A model generated the notes under the pieces. That model was not told the DNA's origin and made no database searches. It was given only the letters and a program-made list of their open reading frames with translations. Of a stretch of 64,000 bases of DNA, positions 1 through 9,832 are shown piece by piece. Origin of the DNA: Nostoc sp. TH1S01 (GTDB lineage: Bacteria > Cyanobacteriota > Cyanobacteriia > Cyanobacteriales > Nostocaceae). Made by a program: the position numbers and the translations under genes. The stretch's first letter is position 1, and every line of letters starts with the position of its first letter. Location of the stretch: NCBI GenBank assembly GCA_018993265.1, contig JAGKSW010000040.1, positions 1 to 64,000 on the forward strand, read 5' to 3'.

Positions 1-120
1 AAATCTTAAGAGGAATGAAAATACCTCTCCAGATGGTGTTGCATAAATCTTAAGAGGGATGAAAATACCTCTCCAGATGGTGTTGCATGAATCTTAAGAG
101 GGATGAAAATACCTCTCCAG
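1..120. repeat. 44-bp tandem repeat, 2.7 copies
   Basis: Two full 44-bp units (1-44, 45-88) and a 32-bp partial unit (89-120) are nearly identical. Each unit contains AGAGG and CCTCT arms that can pair around an A-rich loop. The array may continue to the left of the window. The last partial unit ends 45 bases before the chosen start of the acyl-AMP ligase gene, so the array lies in its promoter or leader region. Confidence 0.9.
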
Positions 121-165
121 CAATACCAGTTCCTCTATGTACAAAAGACCAACAATATAAATAAA

Positions 166-1995
166 ATGAGCATAGTATATACGTCTACATCTTTGATAGA
201 AATTCTCAACTACCGAGTGCAATATCAGCCTGATAAACCAGCCTATATCTTTCTCCAAAATGGAGAAACAGAATCAGGGAGTCTCACCTATGGGGAACTA
301 GACAGGCAAGCAAGAGTAATTGCAGCCTATCTCCAATCTTGGCAGGGAGAACGGGTTTTATTGTTATATCCTTCTGGATTGGAATTTATTGCGGCGTTCT
401 TTGGCTGTTTATATGCTGGGGTAGTAGCTGTTCCAGTTTATCCTCCCAGACGTAATCAAAAGTTGTCTCGGTTACTCTCTATCATTAATGACACCCAAGC
501 GAAAATAGCACTAACAACGGCATCAATATTGGCTGATATTGAGAAGAGGTGGGAAGAGGAATCAGATTTAGCTCAGTTGAAGTGGGTAGCTACAGATATC
601 ATTGAAGGTAATCCTCAAGGGTTTGTACCTAAATCAGTTAGTCCGGAGAGTTTGGCGTTTTTGCAATATACTTCCGGTTCTACAGGAACACCCAAAGGAG
701 TGATGGTAACTCATGGAAATATCATCCACAATCAGCAGTTAATTCAGACCGCTTTTGGTCATAGCGATCAGACTATATTTGTTGGTTGGCTACCTTTATT
801 CCATGATATGGGATTAATTGGTAATCTTCTACAGCCAATGTATTTAGGAATCCTTTGTATTCTGATGCCTCCAGAAGCCTTTTTGATGAACCCGATTTGT
901 TGGTTGAAAGCAATTTCTAAATATAGAGCAACTACCAGCGGTGGACCAAATTTTGCTTACGATCTCTGTGTCAGAAAAGTTAAAGCCGAACAATTAGCTA
1001 ATCTTGATTTGAGCAGTTGGGATGTGGCTTTCAATGGTGCGGAACCAGTACGGGCAAAAACCCTGGAACAATTTAGTCAAAAATTTGCTCAATGTGGATT
1101 TAATGATAGTAGTTTTTATCCTTGCTATGGTATGGCAGAAACCACCTTATTTACTACAGGTGGAGACAAGAATCAAAAGCCAGTAATTCACAGAGTATTG
1201 TCTGAGGAACTAGAAAGAAATGTGGTAGTTAAGAGTCTGATGGTGTCTAACGAAAGTCGAATGATTGTAGGATGTGGTCGTCCTCACCTAGACACAAAAG
1301 TCTATATTGTTAATCCTGAATCGTTAACTCAGTGTAAAGAAGGACAAGTAGGAGAAATCTGGGTATCTGGTGGTAGTGTTGCTTCTGGGTATTGGAATAG
1401 ATCCTCAGCAACACAAGAAACCTTTCAAGCTTATTTGAAAGATACAAAAGAAGGGCCATTTCTTCGCACAGGAGATTTAGGATTTTTACTAGATGGTGAG
1501 TTATTTGTTACGGGACGGCTCAAGGATGTCATTATCATTAGAGGGCAGAACCATTATCCCCAAGACATTGAAATGACTGTTGAGAACAGCCACCCAGCAC
1601 TACGGCCTAATTGTGGAGCGGCCTTTACGATAGAGGTTAAAGGCAAAGAGCAACTGGTAATTGTTCAGGAGGTAGAAAGAACTTACTTACGCAAGCTGGA
1701 CGTAAATGAGGTGATAGGGAATATCTTAGAGGCCGTGGCGGCAGAGCATTGTCTACAAGTTTCTGCTGTAATCTTGGTTAAGACTGCCAGTATTCCCAAG
1801 ACTTCCAGCGGCAAGATTCAGCGTGATGCTTGTCGGGCTAAATTTTTGAATGGAAATTTAAATGTGGTGGAAGATTGGAGCGAAAATCCTGAATATAAAT
1901 CTGGATGTATTTCTCTTCATACTGAAATTGATTCTGTATTGCAAAAAATTTCTAGTAGCAAACAGACAAGAGAGCTTAATTTTAATAACAACTGA
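166..1995 (+). CDS. Fatty acyl-AMP ligase (FAAL), CylA-like loading enzyme
   Basis: A 609-residue adenylate-forming enzyme that should activate a free fatty acid as acyl-AMP and load it on the carrier protein encoded next. The ATP-binding motif YTSGSTGTPKG is at residues 168-178. The adenylation core is followed by a C-terminal subdomain with RTGDLGF, GRLKDVIIIRG and a late SSGKIQR lysine motif. Length and motifs fit FAALs rather than acyl-CoA ligases. The open frame begins at 103 inside the tandem repeat, but the first 21 codons look non-coding. The ATG at 166 (MSIVYTSTS) matches where FAALs usually begin, although no clear ribosome site precedes it. It is first in a + strand cluster with an ACP and a CylC-like halogenase, the order used to prime cylindrocyclophane-type pathways. 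Confidence 0.9.
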   Translation: MSIVYTSTSLIEILNYRVQYQPDKPAYIFLQNGETESGSLTYGELDRQARVIAAYLQSWQGERVLLLYPSGLEFIAAFFGCLYAGVVAVPVYPPRRNQKLSRLLSIINDTQAKIALTTASILADIEKRWEEESDLAQLKWVATDIIEGNPQGFVPKSVSPESLAFLQYTSGSTGTPKGVMVTHGNIIHNQQLIQTAFGHSDQTIFVGWLPLFHDMGLIGNLLQPMYLGILCILMPPEAFLMNPICWLKAISKYRATTSGGPNFAYDLCVRKVKAEQLANLDLSSWDVAFNGAEPVRAKTLEQFSQKFAQCGFNDSSFYPCYGMAETTLFTTGGDKNQKPVIHRVLSEELERNVVVKSLMVSNESRMIVGCGRPHLDTKVYIVNPESLTQCKEGQVGEIWVSGGSVASGYWNRSSATQETFQAYLKDTKEGPFLRTGDLGFLLDGELFVTGRLKDVIIIRGQNHYPQDIEMTVENSHPALRPNCGAAFTIEVKGKEQLVIVQEVERTYLRKLDVNEVIGNILEAVAAEHCLQVSAVILVKTASIPKTSSGKIQRDACRAKFLNGNLNVVEDWSENPEYKSGCISLHTEIDSVLQKISSSKQTRELNFNNN

Positions 1996-2311
1996 CAACC
2001 GAAACCTGAATAAGTAAAAAAGAGTGTTGCATAAAATTATGATGACTATCTTAGGACTTACGCAAAAAAACTCTCAAACTCTTATTTCTCCGTGACCTCT
2101 GCGCCTCTGTGGTTCGATTTTCCATAACCTGTGCGTAAGTCCTGTATCTAATTGATTCTGACCCTTCGACAAGCCCTTACCTCGACTCATTTCGACCACG
2201 CTCAGAGCACCGCTCTTGAATTCTGACTTCTGAATTCTTAAACAGGATTTAATATAAGCCCTGTTGACCCTAAATTGGCAATTGTAAACGTATAACATTG
2301 GCAACCAAACA
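1996..2311. other. Intergenic region with an inverted repeat
   Basis: 316 bp without a gene. It contains a perfect 12-bp inverted pair: AGGACTTACGCA at 2053-2064 and TGCGTAAGTCCT at 2132-2143, enclosing 67 bp. The TGCGTAAGTCCT word recurs near 21484, and a variant lies near 4398, so this is probably a dispersed REP- or MITE-like element. The text between the arms (dense in CTCTGCG words) resembles common cyanobacterial intergenic repeats. Confidence 0.6.
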
Positions 2312-2632
2312 ATGAAAACAGAAAACAATCAAATTGATAGAGTATTAGCGGATGTAAAAAGCGATCGCACCAGTGTCAAAAAACTGCCTACACAAATAGA
2401 AATTCAAAACTATTTAGTTAACTATCTAGCAGAACTTCTAGAAGTAAAACCAAACAGAATTGATGTCACGATTCCTTTTGATCGCTATGGATTGGATTCT
2501 GCTACGGTTCTTGAACTTGCTGGTGAGTTACAAACTTGGCTAGATTACGAACTAGATCCAACCTTATTTTATAATTACCCTACTGTACGAGCATTGAGTC
2601 AGCAATTAATAGAGGAACTGAAGAGTAACTGA
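2312..2632 (+). CDS. Stand-alone acyl carrier protein (CylB-like)
   Basis: A 106-residue protein with one carrier-protein domain at about residues 28-104. The phosphopantetheine attachment site is Ser63 in DRYGLDSATVLELAG. It should carry the fatty acyl group made by the upstream acyl-AMP ligase and present it to the downstream halogenase and PKS. The first 25 or so residues are polar and may be a linker. A HIP1 site lies inside the gene. The FAAL-ACP-halogenase order matches the start of the cylindrocyclophane and related clusters, where the free ACP-bound fatty acid is the halogenation substrate. ACP identity is certain; the partnership is inferred from gene order. Confidence 0.88.
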   Translation: MKTENNQIDRVLADVKSDRTSVKKLPTQIEIQNYLVNYLAELLEVKPNRIDVTIPFDRYGLDSATVLELAGELQTWLDYELDPTLFYNYPTVRALSQQLIEELKSN

Positions 2633-2799
2633 AATAAAACAGACTTATAGGAATCATATTTGATTTCTGAAAAAATCAGTACACTTAAAAAAGCTTCTTT
2701 CCTACTCCCTGACCACATCAGTAAATTCGGAACGACAAAATACATTCAAACTGGAATTTACTTTTCACTGTCAAATCACCAATTAAAGGAAAACTAATA

Positions 2800-4209
2800 A
2801 TGAGCCAATCTACTGAATTAAAACCCCCAAGTATAGAACAATCTTCAAATATTCCTAGAATTAAGGAAAAGAAACATATCAAAGTAATTGAAAAAATTTA
2901 TAAGAGCAACACTAACTCTGACTACACAGAAAAACTCTGGGGTCTGGCTAAGAATTTTGACTACACTAGCAACAGCAATCATTATTGGGGTATTCCTGAA
3001 CTGTCACTTCTATATAAAACACCACTTTACGAAGAAGCTTCTCCCTCTCAAAAGCTGGCTCTGAATCATCTTTTTTGGGTTGCCAATTATCACTACATTT
3101 CAGTCAGTGAAATTAGTACCTCTATGTATAATATGGTCACAGCTGGTGTTTTTCAGAACTTGGGAGGTTATGAAGAACTTTGTAAAGAACTAGAATTAGA
3201 AACTAATCAAGAGAGTTATCACATCAGAAGTTTTCAAAAGGTTGCTTATAATACCAAGACTGCTCTGTTGGGCAAAACAACATTAGGTAATCCTTTGGCT
3301 GGCAAATCGGATAAAGAGTGGCTTGGTAAATTACTGCCGAAATCTCTACAATCTTTCTTCTTTTCAGGTCAGTATAAAACAGTCTTTTCAAGTTACCAAG
3401 ACTACTTCTTAAGCTTTATAGCTAAGAAGATGCTTGAGAACAAAAAACAATACTATTCTCAGTATTTAAGAGAGCTAGAACAGAAGAACCAGCCGCTAGC
3501 AGCTGCATCAGAGGGTATATTAGGTCAAGTAGCGCCTCGGCATTGGGTGAGATTCTTTACTTTAAACTGGGGAATTTCCCCATTTATGGCCTGCCAGTAC
3601 TACTGTATACGCTACACAGCTAATGCGTACTTAAAAAATCATGAATATCGCTATTACAAGAGTTTTCAGGAGTTAGAAAACAGAAATGAGTTTATTCCAG
3701 CTCCGACAGCTATTTCCTATTATCATTTATTGGATGAATCTTTCCACACAACGACTTCGCAGACACTTGCAAAAGATATGTACAGGGAACTTTCTAAGCC
3801 AACAGCTTATGAAAAGTTCTTGTCTCGTAAAATAATCCAGATGATGCAAAATAACATGCTGAGTGGTCTTTCTGGCGCTCTACCTGGTCGCTTTGTAGCA
3901 GATAGCCCTTTGTTTATGCTATTTATCTACAAGCTTTTAAAATCCCCTGTATTTGGAATGTCTAATCAAGAAAGCCTCTACTGGATGGAAAAGTGTTTTT
4001 GTCAGGAACACGATGGGTTTCATGTAGCGCTCAAGTATCATGGCAAACTCTTGGAAGCCCTGCGCCGGGTCTTTAACACCCTAGAGTATCAATCGACTGT
4101 CAATCGTGAAATGACAATTATGGCTGCTGGAGGATCTATTGGCAAGGCGATCACAAGTAATATAAAGGTCTTTGATCAATTCTCCAGGTCTATACCAGAC
4201 AGTAATTAG
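2800..4209 (+). CDS. CylC-type dimetal-carboxylate fatty acyl halogenase
   Basis: A 469-residue soluble protein resembling CylC, the cyanobacterial ferritin-like di-iron enzyme that chlorinates an unactivated carbon of an ACP-bound fatty acid. Visible candidate metal ligands are E104 (SVSEIS), an ExxH at 138-141 (ESYH) and a second ExxH at 313-316 (ESFH) with His309 just before it. Two widely spaced ExxH motifs in mostly helical sequence are what this family shows. A good ribosome site (AAAGGA) precedes the ATG. Its place directly after an acyl-AMP ligase and a free ACP strongly supports the call. Known relatives chlorinate decanoyl or similar chains mid-chain; chain length and position here cannot be read from sequence. 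A desaturase-like or oxidase activity of the same fold is the alternative. Confidence 0.82.
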   Translation: MSQSTELKPPSIEQSSNIPRIKEKKHIKVIEKIYKSNTNSDYTEKLWGLAKNFDYTSNSNHYWGIPELSLLYKTPLYEEASPSQKLALNHLFWVANYHYISVSEISTSMYNMVTAGVFQNLGGYEELCKELELETNQESYHIRSFQKVAYNTKTALLGKTTLGNPLAGKSDKEWLGKLLPKSLQSFFFSGQYKTVFSSYQDYFLSFIAKKMLENKKQYYSQYLRELEQKNQPLAAASEGILGQVAPRHWVRFFTLNWGISPFMACQYYCIRYTANAYLKNHEYRYYKSFQELENRNEFIPAPTAISYYHLLDESFHTTTSQTLAKDMYRELSKPTAYEKFLSRKIIQMMQNNMLSGLSGALPGRFVADSPLFMLFIYKLLKSPVFGMSNQESLYWMEKCFCQEHDGFHVALKYHGKLLEALRRVFNTLEYQSTVNREMTIMAAGGSIGKAITSNIKVFDQFSRSIPDSN

Positions 4210-4441
4210 TTTTCCTGGTTCACTATTTAATTCCCAGGGCGAAAGTTATAGAAGGTTCAATATCTAGACAAAGTGATGGTTTTCTTGCTCTGGCTAAAGG
4301 ACTTCCAAATAAAAAAATAATCAATCCAGGTGTTGCGTCAATTGCCTAGTTTTTAAGTGCTTGACGCGCCGATTGCACCATTACTTATGCCACATAGGTA
4401 AGTCCTGTTTTAGTATGACGAGATTATTACAGGGATAGAGA
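4210..4441. other. Intergenic spacer in the biosynthetic cluster
   Basis: 232 bp between halogenase and PKS. It contains a degenerate copy of the GTAAGTCCTG word found in the inverted repeat at 2132-2143, but no open frame or clear terminator. The PKS ribosome site (AGGGATAGAG) lies at its right end. Confidence 0.5.
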
Positions 4442-7400
4442 ATGGAAAAGCATATTGCAATTATTGGGCTAGGATGCCGTTTTCCTAAGTCAGACACACC
4501 AGAAGCATTTTGGCATCTTCTCAGTCATGGCATAGATGCAGTTACAGAAATTCCAGCAGATAGATGGAGCATTGATGAACTTTACGCTCCACAGCTTGCT
4601 ACTCCAGGCAAAATGAATACTCGTTGGGGAGGATTTTTATCCCAAGTTTACGATTTTGACTCTTTATTTTTTAACATTAGTCCTAAAGAAGCAGAACGAA
4701 TGCATCCTCAGCAGAGGCTCTTTTTAGAAGTTGCTTGGGAAGCACTAGAACATGCTGGTCTGGCAACAGATAAATTATCTGGAACGCAGACTGGAGTATT
4801 CGTTGGCATGGAATTAGTCAAACACGATCAACTACTATATAGAAATTCTGCCGATCTGATTCAAATTAATGCTTACGATGCTATTGGTACAACCCCTAGT
4901 TTAGCTCCTAGCCGCCTCTCATACTTGCTAAATTTAAAAGGGCCGAGTTTGGTAGTTGAAACTGCTTGTTCTTCTTCATTAGTAGCAGTCCACTTAGCTG
5001 CTCAAAGCTTGAGAACGGGAGAATGCGATTTATGTGTAGTTGGAGGAGTGAATCTAATTCTGACACCAGAACTCAGCATTATGCTCTCTCAATCTCAAAT
5101 GTTGTCTCCTGAAGGTCGTTGTAAGACATTTGATGCGAGTGCTAACGGTTACGTTAGAGGTGAAGGCTGTGGCGTAGTAATTCTGAAACGCCTTACAGAT
5201 GCCATAGAAGACAAAGATAATATTCTGGCAGTAATTCGAGGTTCTGCGGTTAATCAAGATGGACTAAGTAACGGCATTACAGCGCCTAATGGGCTTTCTC
5301 AAGAAGCTGTAATTCGTGCAGCTTGTAAAAACGCTGGTGTTAGACCAGCAGAAATTAGCTATGTTGAAGCTCACGGTACAGGAACTCCCTTGGGTGACCC
5401 CATTGAGGTTAATTCATTAAAAAAAGTGCTGATGCAAGAGCGGCAATCAAATCAGCCCTGTTTTATTGGCTCGGTTAAGAGCAATTTCGGTCATTTAGAA
5501 TTAGCAGCCGGAATCGCTGGACTGATTAAAGTAGTTTTAGCTTTGCAACATGAAAAAATTCCTCCAAATTTACACCTGAAGCAATTAAATCCCTATATCC
5601 GCCTTGAGAAAACTCCCCTATCAATTCCGACTGAGATACAAGAATGGAATGTAGAAGGTAGAATGCGCTTAGCGGGAGTTAGTTCCTTTGGTTTTGGGGG
5701 AACGAACGCTCATGTAATCATAGAACAAGCGCCCACAGATGTAAAAGAAACTATAGTCGAATGTGAACGTCCTTTACATATACTAGCCCTCTCAGCCAAA
5801 AACGAGCAGGCTTTAATGTCATTAGCACAAAGGTATAGCATTTTCCTGAATTCCAAAGATGCAATTCCTTTAACAGATATCTGTTTTACCGCAAATGCTG
5901 GTCGTACTCATTTTGAGCATCGTCTAGTAGCGATCGCTGACTCGAAAACACAGTTAAAAAAGTCTCTCCAAGCTTTTGCTGTGGGAAAAGATACAGACAA
6001 CATAGCCATAAGTCGTTTAAGTGTGGGAGAACCTTCTCAGATTGCCTTTCTGTTTACAGGACAGGGGTCGCAATATCTGGGTATGGGAAGAGAACTATAT
6101 GAAACTCAACCTACCTTCCGTAAAGTCTTAAATCACTGTGGAGAAATACTCAGTTCTTATTTAGATAAACCTCTTCTAGAGATCATATATTCATCTAATT
6201 CCACATCTTATATAGACCAAACTCAATATACCCAACCTGTTTTATTTGCTTTAGAATACTCTTTGGCGCAACTATGGCAATCTTGGGGTATTAAACCAAC
6301 ACTAGTAATGGGACACAGTGTAGGTGAATACGTTGCAGCATGTTTGGCAGGGGTTTTTAGTCTGGAAGATGGTTTAAAATTGATTGCCGAACGTGGACGT
6401 TTAATGCAGTCACTACCCCAAGATGGGGCAATGGTTTCACTTTTAGCTGAGTCAGAACAAGTAATTAAAGTTATTCAGTCCTGTGATGGAGAAGTTGCGA
6501 TCGCTGCATTCAATGGGCCTAGAAGCATCGTAATTTCAGGTAAACGAGAAGCTGTTGATCATGTAGTGAGTAAGCTGGAAAATCAAGGAGTAAAAACCAA
6601 AGCACTAAAAGTTTCTCATGGGTTTCATTCCCCTCTCATGGAACCGATGTTAGAAGAATTTGAAAAAGTTGCTAGACAGGTTATTTACTCACCTCCCCAA
6701 ATTGCATTAATTTCCAATGTTACAGGTAAACTAGCTACAAATGAAATTGCTACCCCTAAATATTGGTGTGACCACATACGACAGCCAGTTCAATTTGCTC
6801 AGGGGATGGCAACTTTAGCTCAACAAAATTGCAAAATATTGCTGGAAATCGGTTCACAACCAACTTTATTAGGTATGGCTCGTTTCTGCTTATCTTTGGA
6901 TGACGAAAGCTATACTTTTCTTCCCAGTTTGCGACCGCAAAAACCAGATTGGCAGCAAATGTTAGAAAGTTTAGGAGAATTATATCTACGTGGCATAGCG
7001 GTAAACTGGCAGGGTTTTGAAAAAGATTATCCTCAGCGTCGCCGAGTGAGTCTACCAACATATCCCTTTCAGCGTCAACGTTACTGTATCAAAGATCATC
7101 AAAAGCATCAAAATGTTTTATTATCAGTAACAGATTCGACATCTTTACTCTCTCTGTTAAGCCAAGGCAAAATTGAACAGGTAAAAAGCCTGTTGCAAAC
7201 AGCAGAAAAACTGTCAGCAGATGAGATTAAATTCTTGCATAAGCTGTTAGAATTAATTGCAGAAAATATCCAACAAAAAAGCACAGTATCTTTAAATACT
7301 GATAATGCCATTGATAATCTCATCACAGAAACTTCTAGTTTCAATAGTGAGATACAACCAGAACCAGAAAACGAGCATCGACAACTGAATGAATTGTTAA

Positions 7401-8479
7401 CTGTTCAACCTGAAAAACGGCAACAATTATTAAAAACTTACTTTGGTCAACTATTAGCTAAAGTCATGAAAATCAAACCCGCTCAACTGGACTGGCAACA
7501 GCGTCTTTCCAATATGGGATTAGATTCCCTCATGGCTACAGAGTTAAGAAGATGCATCGAACAGGACTTAAGTATTTCTATCCCCGTAGAGTTTTTAGCC
7601 GAACTCAACTTGGAAAAGTTTTTAACTCAACTACTGTTTCTGATTGAAAAGCATCAAAAAATGCAAAATCAAGACAGTTCTAAAGAGAGCATTCCATTGG
7701 CAATAGTAACCACAACTAACACCAAGCATCAGGTTGAAGATAATTTGTGGGTAATTCGTCCCCAGCCTAATCCTCAAGCTCGTTTGCGCTTATTATGTTT
7801 CCCCCATGCAGGTGCGGGAGCATCTACTTTTTATTCTTGGATTAAAGAATTGCCATCAGATATCGAACTTAGTGCCATACAATTACCTGGACGGGAAAGC
7901 CGACTCAGAGAAGCTTCTATAACTCGTCTCAAACCTTTAATACAAACCCTCCTCCCCTTGCTTAAGCCTCATTTAGACCTTCCTTTTGCCTTATTTGGTC
8001 ATAGTATGGGGGCATTGCTAAGTTTTGAACTGTTCAGAGAACTGCGTCGTCAAAATTACCCTCTTCCCGTTCATTTATTTGTTTCTGGGAGAAATGCTCC
8101 CCAGTTGACCGATCTTCAGCCTCCCATTCATCGTTTACCCGATTCCCAATTTATTGAGCAAATTAAGCATTTCAATGGTATTCCCGATGAAATTCTGCAA
8201 AACACAAAACTGATGCAACAATTTTTACCTGCATTACGGGCTGATTTTGCTATTTTAGAAACCTATTTTTATGCGAATGAACCTCCTCTTGACTGTCCGA
8301 TTACTGCTTTTGGCGGATTAGAAGATCCCAAAGTTAGTCAAGCAGGACTCGCTGCTTGGGATAAACAAACTAAAGCAGAATTTAACTTACAAATGTTTGC
8401 TGGCGGTCATTTCTTTTTACATTCCGTTCGTGAGAAACTATTACGAGCTATATTGACCCAGCTAAAAAACAAATATTGA
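4442..8479 (+). CDS. Single-module type I PKS: KS-AT-ACP-TE
   Basis: A 1345-residue polyketide synthase. The ketosynthase spans about residues 1-430 with Cys176 (ETACSSS), His311 (EAHGTGT) and His351 (KSNFGH). The acyltransferase spans about 535-855 with Ser626 in GHSVGE and an HGFHSP motif at 726-731, which points to malonyl-CoA. An ACP at about 990-1070 has Ser1029 in MGLDSL. A thioesterase at about 1115-1340 has Ser1188 (GHSMG), Asp1295 and His1323 and resembles stand-alone type II (GrsT-like) thioesterases. No ketoreductase, dehydratase, enoylreductase or methyltransferase is present, so one pass would give a beta-ketoacyl chain. It probably extends the ACP-bound, perhaps chlorinated, fatty acid before hand-off to the type III PKS next door. 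Whether the TE releases, hydrolyses or edits is unknown. Confidence 0.92.
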   Translation: MEKHIAIIGLGCRFPKSDTPEAFWHLLSHGIDAVTEIPADRWSIDELYAPQLATPGKMNTRWGGFLSQVYDFDSLFFNISPKEAERMHPQQRLFLEVAWEALEHAGLATDKLSGTQTGVFVGMELVKHDQLLYRNSADLIQINAYDAIGTTPSLAPSRLSYLLNLKGPSLVVETACSSSLVAVHLAAQSLRTGECDLCVVGGVNLILTPELSIMLSQSQMLSPEGRCKTFDASANGYVRGEGCGVVILKRLTDAIEDKDNILAVIRGSAVNQDGLSNGITAPNGLSQEAVIRAACKNAGVRPAEISYVEAHGTGTPLGDPIEVNSLKKVLMQERQSNQPCFIGSVKSNFGHLELAAGIAGLIKVVLALQHEKIPPNLHLKQLNPYIRLEKTPLSIPTEIQEWNVEGRMRLAGVSSFGFGGTNAHVIIEQAPTDVKETIVECERPLHILALSAKNEQALMSLAQRYSIFLNSKDAIPLTDICFTANAGRTHFEHRLVAIADSKTQLKKSLQAFAVGKDTDNIAISRLSVGEPSQIAFLFTGQGSQYLGMGRELYETQPTFRKVLNHCGEILSSYLDKPLLEIIYSSNSTSYIDQTQYTQPVLFALEYSLAQLWQSWGIKPTLVMGHSVGEYVAACLAGVFSLEDGLKLIAERGRLMQSLPQDGAMVSLLAESEQVIKVIQSCDGEVAIAAFNGPRSIVISGKREAVDHVVSKLENQGVKTKALKVSHGFHSPLMEPMLEEFEKVARQVIYSPPQIALISNVTGKLATNEIATPKYWCDHIRQPVQFAQGMATLAQQNCKILLEIGSQPTLLGMARFCLSLDDESYTFLPSLRPQKPDWQQMLESLGELYLRGIAVNWQGFEKDYPQRRRVSLPTYPFQRQRYCIKDHQKHQNVLLSVTDSTSLLSLLSQGKIEQVKSLLQTAEKLSADEIKFLHKLLELIAENIQQKSTVSLNTDNAIDNLITETSSFNSEIQPEPENEHRQLNELLTVQPEKRQQLLKTYFGQLLAKVMKIKPAQLDWQQRLSNMGLDSLMATELRRCIEQDLSISIPVEFLAELNLEKFLTQLLFLIEKHQKMQNQDSSKESIPLAIVTTTNTKHQVEDNLWVIRPQPNPQARLRLLCFPHAGAGASTFYSWIKELPSDIELSAIQLPGRESRLREASITRLKPLIQTLLPLLKPHLDLPFALFGHSMGALLSFELFRELRRQNYPLPVHLFVSGRNAPQLTDLQPPIHRLPDSQFIEQIKHFNGIPDEILQNTKLMQQFLPALRADFAILETYFYANEPPLDCPITAFGGLEDPKVSQAGLAAWDKQTKAEFNLQMFAGGHFFLHSVREKLLRAILTQLKNKY

Positions 8480-8696
8480 CTATATCCTTATTCTGTCACT
8501 GTGCAAAAATATTTGCAATTTCTGAGTTATAGCGTTTTTACATACGAATTGATCGCCAGATTTTTCCTAATAATACAACAGCCATTTTTTCTAATACGAT
8601 AGCTTGTATTAATTGCCTGAACAGGCTGCTATCGATCACCCTTTTGGAGAATCACAGAACAGAGAAAAATTAGATAAATCATTGGGAGCAATTCTT

Positions 8697-9818
8697 ATGG
8701 CTTATATTGTGGCAACATCTACGGGATTTCCCGAACATTATTATCCTCAAGAAGTTCTAGCAACAGCACTTAAAAAGTATTTTCTGATAATGGATTTAGA
8801 ATTCGACCTAGAAGCAATAGATCGCTTTTTTACCAATGTCAAAATTAACGGTCGCTATTTTACTTTTCCCCTTGATTCTTTCTATGATCCCCCTGCATTC
8901 ACTCAAGTTAACAATCAAGCAATTACTAAGTGTCTTAATGTCATTGAGACCACTGTAACAAAGCTACTAGACAAGGCAGCTATAGACCCTCAAGATATAT
9001 CTCAACTTACAGCTACTACCCTAATTTCAGCTACTCCTGGATTGGATGCGCGATTAATTAACCGCATTCCCTTTTCACCCGATATCAAGAGAATGGCTTT
9101 AACCGGTGTGGGCTGTATGGGTGGTGCTTTTGGCTTGGCTAGGATCGCTGATTATTTAAAAGGACATCCGACAGAATCTTCCGTGTTGTTTGCTATGGAA
9201 CCTTCTTCGGCATTATGGCAGGGTTCGCTACAAAGAGATTTGTCTTATATGATTCAGCGATTACCTGAAGATCCTGCAATATACAGCGATATTATCATGA
9301 CCATTGTAACTGCTGCTCTATTTGGAGATGGTTCGGCGGCAGTTTTGATGGTGGGTGAGGATCATCCTTTGGCTCAACCAGGTCAACCTCGGATTCTTGA
9401 TAGTCGCTCAATTATTTTACCCAATACCCTTCATCTGATGGGAATGGATTTAGTTGAAACAGGGACGCGCAATATTCTGCGACCAGAAGTAGCTGATTAT
9501 GTCAAGGTCGCTCTGCATAAAACCATTGACCCCCTACTTGCAGACCATAACCTTTCAACAGATAATATTGTTCGCTGGATAGTTCACCCTGGAGGGCCTA
9601 AGATTCTTTCAGCAATTCAGGAAGAATTTGGCTTAGATGAGCAGTTATTGCAAGGAAGTTGGGATGCTTTAGCCGAAATTGGCAATATTTCTTCCAGTAC
9701 AGTGTTATATATCCTAGATAAAACTTTGGCAGCAGAAAGACCTCCTGCGGGTTCTTATGGCTTGCTTTTAGCGATGGGCCCTGGCTTTTCTCAAGAAGTA
9801 ATTTTATTGCAATGGTAA
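8697..9818 (+). CDS. Type III polyketide synthase (CylI-like)
   Basis: A 373-residue chalcone-synthase-family enzyme. The triad is visible: Cys140 (TGVGCMGG), His297 (VHPGGP) and Asn330 (IGNISSS), with the usual C-terminal MGPGFS. Bacterial members extend long fatty acyl starters with malonyl-CoA to alkylresorcinols, phloroglucinols or pyrones. The frame is open from a TTG at 8613, but the ATG at 8697 has a GGGAG ribosome site 8 bases upstream and begins where relatives begin (MAYIVATSTG), so that start is chosen. It follows a PKS and precedes an ICMT-like methyltransferase, a pairing known from alkylpyrone/resorcinol O-methylation (BpsA-BpsB, SrsA-SrsB). It should build the aromatic or pyrone head group of the cluster product. 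Confidence 0.9.
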   Translation: MAYIVATSTGFPEHYYPQEVLATALKKYFLIMDLEFDLEAIDRFFTNVKINGRYFTFPLDSFYDPPAFTQVNNQAITKCLNVIETTVTKLLDKAAIDPQDISQLTATTLISATPGLDARLINRIPFSPDIKRMALTGVGCMGGAFGLARIADYLKGHPTESSVLFAMEPSSALWQGSLQRDLSYMIQRLPEDPAIYSDIIMTIVTAALFGDGSAAVLMVGEDHPLAQPGQPRILDSRSIILPNTLHLMGMDLVETGTRNILRPEVADYVKVALHKTIDPLLADHNLSTDNIVRWIVHPGGPKILSAIQEEFGLDEQLLQGSWDALAEIGNISSSTVLYILDKTLAAERPPAGSYGLLLAMGPGFSQEVILLQW

Positions 9819-9832
9819 TACTATCCCTATTT

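Noticed and set aside
1-120. Possible CRISPR array
   Set aside because: The 44-bp units are directly tandem with no unique spacers and no cas genes are in the window.
103-165. Longer N-terminus for the acyl-AMP ligase
   Set aside because: These 21 codons begin inside the tandem repeat and do not resemble a FAAL N-terminus; the ATG at 166 fits.
2074-2328. 84-codon open frame on the - strand
   Set aside because: It runs through a repeat-like intergenic region, has no ribosome site and overlaps the ACP start.
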